A stretch of DNA of 64,000 nt from contig NZNT01000020.1 of NCBI GenBank assembly GCA_002695005.1, positions 248,001 through 312,000 of the forward strand, read 5' to 3'. Below, in pieces: positions 52,194 through 59,957 of the stretch. How positions within the stretch are numbered: position 1 is the first letter of the stretch; each line of letters begins with the position of its first letter. Source of the DNA: Maritimibacter sp. Lineage in GTDB: Bacteria; Pseudomonadota; Alphaproteobacteria; Rhodobacterales; Rhodobacteraceae. A program made the translations under genes and the position numbers. The notes beneath the pieces were generated by a model. The model ran no database searches. It was given only the letters and a program-made list of their open reading frames with translations, and had not been told where the DNA came from.

Positions 52194-52330
52194 GGGGGGC
52201 CGCTCCGGAAGTGCCTGACACCTCTCACCTTTAGCGTTATCAGCCGCGCCCGCAACCCGGTGCGCCGCGTTGCAGCGGTCTTGCGCGTTCAGGTGAACGG
52301 GGCTAGGCAGCGCAAGGACAGATAACCTGA

Positions 52331-53308
<978 letters not shown>

Positions 53309-53332
53309 TCGTTCCGATCGGTTAATGCGACG

Positions 53333-53360
53333 AAAGGGCCGGGGCATTCCCGGCCCTTTT
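53333..53360 (+). terminator. Rho-independent terminator after mdh
   Basis: An 11-bp stem AAAGGGCCGGG/CCCGGCCCTTT with a 5-base loop runs into a T-tract, 25 bases after the stop. The A-rich left arm may also serve the convergent glycosyltransferase gene. Confidence 0.9.
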
Positions 53361-53398
53361 GCTTTGCGGGGCCACCTGCGCAAGGCGCCCGAACCAAA

Positions 53399-54445
53399 TC
53401 AGGATTCCAAAGGAGTAGAGCGCCGCGCCGCAGGCCCTTTCACGGCCAGCAAGTCGCGCCGCCGCGATTGCACCTCCGTCGCGACAGAATCCAGCGCCCC
53501 CGCCAGCGCCGCGTCGATCCGCGCACCCGTCTCGTCGATGTCCCGCTCCGGCGCGAACCGCGCGACCGCGCCCGTGATGTCGACCGTGGGGCGATGCAAC
53601 GCACCGCGCGCCTCCAATGTCGCCAGGACACCGGCGTCCAGCCGACAGGTCCGCGCGAACCGCTCCAATGCCGCCGCCCTCACATCCGGTGCCGCGATGA
53701 TCTCCCGCAGCGCTGCGTAGCGCTCGGCCCGCATCAGCACGCGCGTCTCGCTCTGCGCGGCGTACCTGAGCTGCTTGAGCGCCCAGTGAACCGGGGTCAG
53801 CCCCTCGAAATGCAGGATGCGCGCGGTCTCGGCCCGTCGCTTCGGGCGCGGACCGTCCGACCCCGTGACCCGATGCGTCACGACATGATGCGGCGTGCGG
53901 GCGGGCACCATCGGCTTGGCCGAGGCATATCCGGCGAGTCCGCGCGGGCCGAGGAACGGCGCCTCGTCGCCATAGACCCCGCGCAGATCGCCCGGCACCG
54001 GCCCCCGGAACGCACCGGCGAACAGCCCCTCGTCGCCCGGACCCAGCACACGCTCCCACGGCGCAACGGCGAGCCAGTCCTCGCCCGGTCCCATCGCGTC
54101 GATCTCGGCCCAAACACCCTCTGGCGCCCAGAGAAACTCGTCGGCGTCGAGGTGGATCAGCCAGTCGGCCAGCCCTTCGGCCACCGCCCAGCGAAAGTTG
54201 GTGTTTTGCCGGGGCGTCTGGATCGCAGGGCGTTTGTCCCAGCCCATCGCGCGCCAATGCGCCGCATCGCAGCGGATGACCCGCACGCCGGGAATGCCCT
54301 CCAGCACCCCGGCGGCGGGATCGTCGGGGTCATCAAAGAACAGCGTGACCTCGGCCCCGAGCGACAGGTGGTGACAGGCAAAGGCAAGCACGAGGTCGAG
54401 CGGCTCGCGCACCGTGGCCACCACGGCCCAGCGCCGCTCACCCAT
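53399..54445 (-). CDS. Glycosyltransferase family 2-like protein (copy b)
   Basis: The 348-residue cytoplasmic protein starts RRWAVVATVREPLDLVLAF, followed by the nucleotide-sugar fold and the metal motif DWLIHLDADEFLWAPEG (DxD). Related proteins annotated as Glyco_tranf_2_4 modify cell-surface glycans. It is a paralogue of the gene upstream: both share VATVREP, ACHHLS, HxDADEx(L)LW and the ARILHFDG/EGxTPxHWAL block. The ATG at 54445 overlaps the upstream stop by 8 bases. Donor and acceptor sugars are unknown. Confidence 0.85.
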   Translation of the reverse strand: MGERRWAVVATVREPLDLVLAFACHHLSLGAEVTLFFDDPDDPAAGVLEGIPGVRVIRCDAAHWRAMGWDKRPAIQTPRQNTNFRWAVAEGLADWLIHLDADEFLWAPEGVWAEIDAMGPGEDWLAVAPWERVLGPGDEGLFAGAFRGPVPGDLRGVYGDEAPFLGPRGLAGYASAKPMVPARTPHHVVTHRVTGSDGPRPKRRAETARILHFEGLTPVHWALKQLRYAAQSETRVLMRAERYAALREIIAAPDVRAAALERFARTCRLDAGVLATLEARGALHRPTVDITGAVARFAPERDIDETGARIDAALAGALDSVATEVQSRRRDLLAVKGPAARRSTPLES

Positions 54446-55481
54446 TGCGGCGCGCCCGCCGTTTCTGTCGCACGATGGACCGGGAGTGGGCGGCAAGTTC
54501 CGCCGCGTGGAGACGGTCGAACGCCGCCATCGAGAAATCCGGCGCAAGCTCCGGCGCGACCGCCGCGACAGCGCCCGCCACGTCGACGGGATAGGTGGCA
54601 AGCGCCCCCACCTCGGTCAGCGCGTCCGCCTCGCCCTCGGACAGCCGGTAAAGCGCCTCGTAGACCCGCGATCCCGCTCGTTCCGGGTTCTGCGCCTGAA
54701 GGATCGCCCCGATCGAGGCCATGCGCTGCTTGTTCAGAAGCTGGTTCATCGCCGTGCCCTGTGTCGCGTAACGCAGGTTCTTGAGTGCCCAGTGCGCGGG
54801 CGTGATCCCGTCGAAATGCAGGATACGGGCGCCGGGGGCCTCGACCGCGGGCCGTGCCGCGCCGCCTTCGGCATCGCGCACCTTGTGGATGGCGAGGAAC
54901 CCCTCGCCGGGACGCGCCATCGCCTTGCCCGCGGAATAGCCGCCCATGCCGCCCGACAGCGCCGCCGCGCGCTTGCCATAGACCAGTTCGGACAGCCCCG
55001 AATGGTCGTGCAGCGGGCCGCGAAAGACCCCGCCATAAATGTCGCCCCCCGGCGGGCCGGTCCAGCACCGCTCCACGTTCGGGATATGCAGCCAGGACCC
55101 CTCCGGCACCCCGGCCACCTCGTCGCCCAACGCCCCGGGCAGCCACAGCAGCTCATCCGCATCCGTATGGAGCAGCCAGTCAAGGTCGCTTTGCGCCATC
55201 ACCCGGTTCGCGTTCACCGTCTGCCGCTTGGTCTGAAGCGCGGGAGGGGGGGAAAACCCCGCCGCCTCCCAATAGGCCGCATCGCAGAGCGTGACCTGCA
55301 CACCGGGAATGCGCGCGGCCAGCTTCGCCGCCGGATCGGTCGGGACGTCGAAAAACAGGTGGACGGTCTCGGCCCCTATACTCAGGTGATGGCAGGCAAA
55401 CCCGACGATCAGCACCGAGGGTTCGCGCACGGTCGCCACCACGCCCCAGCGCGGCGGATTTGCCTGTGCAGTCGATACCAT
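54438..55481 (-). CDS. Glycosyltransferase family 2-like protein (copy a)
   Basis: The 347-residue paralogue of the following gene has RWGVVATVREPSVLIVGFACHH truncated to the same order of blocks, DLDWLLHTDADELLWLPG with the DxD metal site, and ARILHFDGITPAHWALKNL. The C-terminus is basic (KRRARRNG). Together the two genes form a minus-strand operon, divergent from a TetR-type regulator gene with a 123-base gap. They probably add related sugars to one surface polysaccharide, which is inference. ATG 55481 gives MVSTAQANPP. Confidence 0.85.
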   Translation of the reverse strand: MVSTAQANPPRWGVVATVREPSVLIVGFACHHLSIGAETVHLFFDVPTDPAAKLAARIPGVQVTLCDAAYWEAAGFSPPPALQTKRQTVNANRVMAQSDLDWLLHTDADELLWLPGALGDEVAGVPEGSWLHIPNVERCWTGPPGGDIYGGVFRGPLHDHSGLSELVYGKRAAALSGGMGGYSAGKAMARPGEGFLAIHKVRDAEGGAARPAVEAPGARILHFDGITPAHWALKNLRYATQGTAMNQLLNKQRMASIGAILQAQNPERAGSRVYEALYRLSEGEADALTEVGALATYPVDVAGAVAAVAPELAPDFSMAAFDRLHAAELAAHSRSIVRQKRRARRNG

Positions 55482-55604
55482 GGGTGTCACATACGGTCCG
55501 TTTCGAGGGGCGGAACGGCCCAACCTTGGGTTATTGCGGAGTCCCTGTCCAGATTACCCTTTCGTTTTGCGCCCTGACCCGTCAGAAAAGAGAAAAGACG
55601 AAAG

Positions 55605-56162
55605 ATGGACATGGCAGTTAAAAGACGCGCCGATTTTGCCGAAAACCGCCTGCGGATCCTCTCCGCTGCGGATGAGATATTCGTCGAACGCGGGGTCGGC
55701 GCACCGCTGGACTCCATCGCGCAACGCGCCGGCGTCGGGCGCGCGACCTTCTTTCGCCACTTCCCGGATCGCCGCGCCCTCATCAACGAGATGCTCGAGC
55801 TTTTCCTCGTCAAGCTGGAGGAGGCGAGCGCGACGCTCGCCGTCACCGACCGGTCGATTTTCGACATCACCGGACAGCTTTACGATGAGATGATCCATTA
55901 CGCCCCCATCGCCGATTTCCTGCGGGCGCAAAGCCGGGAAGACCCGGTGCTGCTTCAGGCGATCGACCGTTTCCACGCGCTTCTGCGTCCGCATCTCGTG
56001 CGCGCGCTGGAGGCGAAAGTGGTGCGTTCTGACCTGCGGGAAGCGGATATCGTGATCTTCGCGGTCATGCTCGCCGCCGCCGCGACCACCCCGAATATCG
56101 GTCCCGAAGGGCGGCGCGCCGCCTATGACCTGATGCTGCGCGGGCTCCACAACCAGGGCTGA
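55605..56162 (+). CDS. TetR-family transcriptional regulator
   Basis: The 185-residue protein has the N-terminal TetR helix-turn-helix (about 10-55): ILSAADEIFVERGVGAPLDS and AGVGRATFFRHFPDRRALI. It has a variable helical ligand domain. The closest targets would be its own promoter and the divergent glycosyltransferase pair. The ATG may be at 55605 or two codons later. It lies directly before the sucC control region but ends 42 bases upstream of the first sucC operator palindrome, so an influence on sucC is not evident. Confidence 0.9.
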   Translation: MDMAVKRRADFAENRLRILSAADEIFVERGVGAPLDSIAQRAGVGRATFFRHFPDRRALINEMLELFLVKLEEASATLAVTDRSIFDITGQLYDEMIHYAPIADFLRAQSREDPVLLQAIDRFHALLRPHLVRALEAKVVRSDLREADIVIFAVMLAAAATTPNIGPEGRRAAYDLMLRGLHNQG

Positions 56163-56203
56163 TATGCGAATCCACCCTGCGTCGGGGTGCCGCATGTTTG
56201 ATT

Positions 56204-56234
56204 TGTGATCACGACTTTACGGGGTGTGATCACA
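56204..56234. promoter_or_regulatory. Paired palindromic operator upstream of sucC
   Basis: TGTGATCACG (56204-56213) and TGTGATCACA (56225-56234) have centres 21 bp apart, exactly as upstream of sdhC. Between them TTTACG (56216-56221) could be a -35 box, with no convincing -10 visible. The proximal site lies 107 bases before the sucC ATG. Confidence 0.72.
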
Positions 56235-56262
56235 GAGTTCGCGAATCTACGCCATTTTTGCG

Positions 56263-56297
56263 GTAACACCGAAAAAGTCGTTTATCGGCGGTGTTAC
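56263..56297. promoter_or_regulatory. Inverted repeat GTAACACCG / CGGTGTTAC in the sucC leader
   Basis: Perfect 9-base arms (56263-56271 and 56289-56297) are separated by 17 bases and lie 45 bases before the sucC ATG. No T-tract follows, so it is not a simple terminator. It could be a second operator or an mRNA leader hairpin. Confidence 0.45.
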
Positions 56298-56341
56298 GGG
56301 GTGCATGTAGGTCGCGAACGCAAACCAGATGGGACGAGTTC

Positions 56342-57535
56342 ATGAACATCCATGAATATCAGGCGAAGGCGCTCCTTCGCGACTATGGCGCACCGGTCTC
56401 CGACGGCCGCGTGGTGCTGAAGGCCGAGGAGGCCAAGACGAAGGCGAGCGAACTGGACGGCCCGCTCTGGGTCGTGAAGGCGCAGATTCACGCCGGCGGC
56501 CGCGGCAAGGGCCACTTCAAGGAAGAGAGCGCCGGCGAAAAGGGCGGCGTGCGCCTGACCAAATCGGTCGAGGAAGCCGCCGAAGAAGCCAAGAAGATGC
56601 TTGGCCGCACGCTGGTCACGCACCAGACCGGCCCGGCGGGCAAGCAGGTCAACCGGATCTACATCGAGGCCGGCTCGGGCATCGAAACCGAGCTTTACCT
56701 CGCGCTCCTCGTGGACCGCGTGACGAGCCGCATCTCCTTCGTCTGCTCGACCGAGGGCGGCATGGACATCGAGGAGGTCGCCTCTTCGACCCCCGAAAAG
56801 ATCCTGTCCTTCTCCGTCGACCCGGCCACCGGCTACCAGCCGTTCCACGGCCGCCGCATCGCGTTTGCCCTCGGCCTCGCCGGCCCGCAGGTCAAACAGT
56901 GCGTCTCTCTGATGGGCACGCTCTACAAGGTGTTCACCGAGCGCGACATGGAGATGCTCGAGATCAACCCGCTGATCGTCACCGACGGCGGCGACCTCAA
57001 GGTGCTCGACGCCAAGTTCGGCTTCGACGGCAACGCGCTCTACCGCCAGCCCGACATCGCCAACTTGCGCGACGAGACGGAAGAGGATTCCAAGGAACTG
57101 GAAGCCTCCAAGTACGACCTCAACTACATCGCGCTCGACGGTGAGATCGGCTGCATGGTCAACGGCGCGGGCCTTGCCATGGCGACGATGGACATCATCA
57201 AGCTCTACGGGGCCGAGCCTGCCAACTTCCTCGACGTGGGCGGCGGCGCGACCAAGGAGAAGGTGACCGAGGCGTTCAAGATCATCACCTCCGACGACAA
57301 CGTCAAAGGCATCCTCGTCAACATCTTCGGCGGCATCATGCGCTGCGACGTGATCGCCGAGGGCGTGGTTGCCGCGGTCAAGGAAGTGGGCCTCAAGGTG
57401 CCGCTGGTTGTCCGTCTCGAAGGCACCAACGTCGAGAAGGGCAAGGAGATCATCAACAACTCCGGCCTCGACGTGATCGCCGCCGACGACCTCAAGGACG
57501 GCGCGCAGAAGATCGTGAAAGCGGTGAAAGGCTGA
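56342..57535 (+). CDS. sucC: Succinyl-CoA synthetase beta subunit
   Basis: The 397-residue ATP-grasp subunit has the standard start [29 protein letters not shown] in the nucleotide site, and the C-terminal [17 protein letters not shown]. With SucD it converts succinyl-CoA to succinate with substrate-level phosphorylation. The ATG at 56342 fits the family N-terminus. It heads the sucCDAB run and is preceded by the paired operator and a leader inverted repeat. Unusually, a sulfotransferase gene separates it from sucD. Confidence 0.97.
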   Translation: MNIHEYQAKALLRDYGAPVSDGRVVLKAEEAKTKASELDGPLWVVKAQIHAGGRGKGHFKEESAGEKGGVRLTKSVEEAAEEAKKMLGRTLVTHQTGPAGKQVNRIYIEAGSGIETELYLALLVDRVTSRISFVCSTEGGMDIEEVASSTPEKILSFSVDPATGYQPFHGRRIAFALGLAGPQVKQCVSLMGTLYKVFTERDMEMLEINPLIVTDGGDLKVLDAKFGFDGNALYRQPDIANLRDETEEDSKELEASKYDLNYIALDGEIGCMVNGAGLAMATMDIIKLYGAEPANFLDVGGGATKEKVTEAFKIITSDDNVKGILVNIFGGIMRCDVIAEGVVAAVKEVGLKVPLVVRLEGTNVEKGKEIINNSGLDVIAADDLKDGAQKIVKAVKG

Positions 57536-57538
57536 GCC

Positions 57539-58297
57539 TTGGTCGTCGTGGTCCGCAGATACAACGTCGCATATGTGCCTGTTCCCAAGGCCGCCTGCAC
57601 GTCGTTGAAACGGGCCATGTACAGGCTTGAGCATGGCAAGGACTTTGCGGGCGAGATGAGGAACGGGCGGAAAGTGGGTATTCAACGTGCCTATCCGACA
57701 CGTCCGTTCACCCCCGCCGCGCTGGAGGGTCTGAAAGACCCGTTCACCTTCGCGGTGCTGCGCGATCCGGCGGAGCGGGTGCTGTCCACCTGGTCCAACC
57801 GGGTGATGCAGCGCGGGCGGCTCGAGGTCGAGAACCAGCGCAAGCTGGATCGTCTCTTCGCCGGCCGCTGGCGGCGGTTGGGGCAACGGTTCGGGCTCGG
57901 CGGTCAAGCGCCAAGCCTGCTGAACCCGCGTCCGGACCTGAACGACTTCGTTCTGAACATCGAAGCCTACAGCCGGTCTTCTGCGGCGGTGCGCCATCAT
58001 ACGCGCTCGGTCGCGGATTTCCTCGGCCCCGATCTGTCGGTCTACAACCGGCTCTACCGGGTTCAGGATATGCCCGCGCTGGAAGCTGACATCCGGGACC
58101 GCACCGGACTGGATACCTTCGCCGTGCCACGCACCAACGTCTCTCCGCCTGAATACCGGGCAGGCATCGCCGACCTCAGCGATGCGGCCTTCGACAAACT
58201 CATGACGTGGCTGGAGCCGGAATACGAACTGCTGTCCCAGTGGTTCACGCCGCCCCGCCGCGACCAACTCAACACGCAACAGACAGGAACCATATAA
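57539..58297 (+). CDS. Sulfotransferase-family protein inserted between sucC and sucD
   Basis: The 252-residue protein has the two PAPS-binding elements of sulfotransferases: [12 protein letters not shown] (5'-phosphosulfate loop, about residues 13-24) and [13 protein letters not shown] (3'-phosphate site, about 72-84). It resembles the carbohydrate (Sulfotransfer_2-like) group. The start is probably TTG 57539, or GTG 57548; both follow the sucC stop within 12 bases. The sucD ATG comes 2 bases after its stop, so it is transcribed with the TCA genes. It likely sulfates a surface glycan; a metabolic link to succinyl-CoA is not evident. Confidence 0.82.
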   Translation: MVVVVRRYNVAYVPVPKAACTSLKRAMYRLEHGKDFAGEMRNGRKVGIQRAYPTRPFTPAALEGLKDPFTFAVLRDPAERVLSTWSNRVMQRGRLEVENQRKLDRLFAGRWRRLGQRFGLGGQAPSLLNPRPDLNDFVLNIEAYSRSSAAVRHHTRSVADFLGPDLSVYNRLYRVQDMPALEADIRDRTGLDTFAVPRTNVSPPEYRAGIADLSDAAFDKLMTWLEPEYELLSQWFTPPRRDQLNTQQTGTI

Positions 58298-58299
58298 CA

Positions 58300-59184
58300 A
58301 TGGCCGTACTCGTTGATGAAAACACCAAGGTCATCTGCCAGGGCTTCACCGGCTCGCAGGGGACTTTCCACTCGGAAAAGGCGATCGCCTACGGCACCAA
58401 GATGGTCGGCGGCGTGACCCCCGGCAAAGGCGGCCAGACGCATCTCGACCTGCCCGTGTTCAACTCGGTCCACGAGGCCAAGCACGAGACCGAGGCGAAC
58501 GCCTCCGTCATCTATGTCCCGCCGCCCTTCGCCGCCGACTCGATCCTCGAAGCCATCGACGCCGAGATGGAGCTGATCGTCTGCATCACCGAGGGCATCC
58601 CGGTCATGGACATGATGAAGGTCAAGCGCGCGCTGGAAGGGTCCAAGTCGGTCCTCATCGGCCCAAACTGCCCGGGTGTCATCACGCCCGATGCCTGCAA
58701 GATCGGCATCATGCCGGGCCACATCCACAAGCGCGGCACCGTCGGCGTCGTCTCCCGTTCCGGCACGCTCACCTACGAGGCCGTGAAGCAGACCACCGAC
58801 GTGGGGCTGGGCCAGTCCTCCTGCGTCGGCATCGGCGGCGACCCGATCAAGGGCACCGAGCATATCGACGTGCTGGAATGGTTCCTCGCCGATGACGAGA
58901 CCGAGTCGATCATCATGATCGGCGAAATCGGTGGCTCGGCCGAAGAAGAAGCCGCGCAGTTCCTCGCCGACGAGGCCAAGAAGGGCCGCAAGAAACCCGT
59001 CGCTGGCTTCATTGCCGGCCGCACGGCCCCTCCGGGCCGCCGCATGGGCCACGCAGGCGCCATCGTCGCCGGCGGCAAGGGCGGTGCCGACGACAAGATC
59101 GAGGCGATGAAGGCCGCCGGGATCGTCGTGGCCGAAAGCCCGGCGGGCCTTGGCGAAGCCGTGCTGAAAGCCATCGGCAAGTGA
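58300..59184 (+). CDS. sucD: Succinyl-CoA synthetase alpha subunit
   Basis: The 294-residue CoA-binding subunit has [18 protein letters not shown] at the nucleotide-fold start, [11 protein letters not shown], and the phosphohistidine His251 in [11 protein letters not shown]. It forms the heterotetramer with SucC. The ATG at 58300 gives [10 protein letters not shown], the usual N-terminus. Its TGA overlaps the GTG of the following exported-protein gene (GTGA). Confidence 0.97.
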   Translation: MAVLVDENTKVICQGFTGSQGTFHSEKAIAYGTKMVGGVTPGKGGQTHLDLPVFNSVHEAKHETEANASVIYVPPPFAADSILEAIDAEMELIVCITEGIPVMDMMKVKRALEGSKSVLIGPNCPGVITPDACKIGIMPGHIHKRGTVGVVSRSGTLTYEAVKQTTDVGLGQSSCVGIGGDPIKGTEHIDVLEWFLADDETESIIMIGEIGGSAEEEAAQFLADEAKKGRKKPVAGFIAGRTAPPGRRMGHAGAIVAGGKGGADDKIEAMKAAGIVVAESPAGLGEAVLKAIGK

Positions 59185-59903
59185 CCTTGGCCGGGCGGCA
59201 TAGGCGGACGCGGGGCGGGGGGCCAATCACGGCCCGCCGCCTCTGGCGTGCCGCGTGCCGCCCGGTGCTCGCCCTCACGGCAACCCTCACGCTCGCGACC
59301 CCCGTGCTGGCCGAGGATTCGGCCAGCCGCTTCATCGACTGGATGACCGAGCGCTGCACCGACCCGACCCAGACGCTGGCCCAGGCCGAGGCGGCGATGT
59401 CGGGCTGGCGTATCGCCGACGCCACCGAAACCGACTTCATCTCCGGTTTCCTCGCCGATCTGGAGGCCCGCGCCTTCCACGCCCGCGGCCAGATGCGCGA
59501 GGTGGAGCGGGGCCAGCTCACCGCCGACCTGCGCGCGCGCTCGGACGCCTGGCTTGCTGAAACCGACCCGACCCGCGCTCAGGGCCGCATCTATGTGCAT
59601 GAGGAAAACGGCTTCCTCGCGCTCGCCCGCATGTCGAACCAGTCCGAGCGGGTGAAGGTCCACGGCTGCTACCTGCTCCTGCGCGGACCCGACCAGACGC
59701 TGACCGACGACCTCGTCGACCGCTTCGTGGTCTTTCCGCGCCAGTCCGACGAGGCCGGCTTTTTCTGGCAGGCGCGCGACGTGCTGGAATGGCAAGGCCA
59801 GTCGCGCGAAAGCCGGCGCAGTCTCGCGATCTTGATGACCGACGACAACAAACGGGAAGCGGCGGTGCTTAACTTCTCGAACATCCTGACGGATACAAGG
59901 TGA
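59181..59903 (+). CDS. Exported protein of unknown function between sucD and sucA
   Basis: The 240-residue protein has a long basic N-terminus ([15 protein letters not shown]) and a signal peptide ([16 protein letters not shown]), then a mature domain of about 195 residues, mixed alpha/beta, with two cysteines (TERCTDP and VHGCYLLL). I recognise no characterised family. The GTG at 59181 overlaps the sucD stop, so it is translationally coupled to sucD, and sucA starts 54 bases later. Similar periplasmic genes at this position may be a lineage trait of Rhodobacteraceae; a role in the TCA cycle is unlikely because the product leaves the cytoplasm. Confidence 0.8.
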   Translation: MTLAGRHRRTRGGGPITARRLWRAACRPVLALTATLTLATPVLAEDSASRFIDWMTERCTDPTQTLAQAEAAMSGWRIADATETDFISGFLADLEARAFHARGQMREVERGQLTADLRARSDAWLAETDPTRAQGRIYVHEENGFLALARMSNQSERVKVHGCYLLLRGPDQTLTDDLVDRFVVFPRQSDEAGFFWQARDVLEWQGQSRESRRSLAILMTDDNKREAAVLNFSNILTDTR

Positions 59904-59957
59904 GGTCACATGACCCACACCCTGTGCCGATAACCCCAGAGATCCAACGGTGATCCC

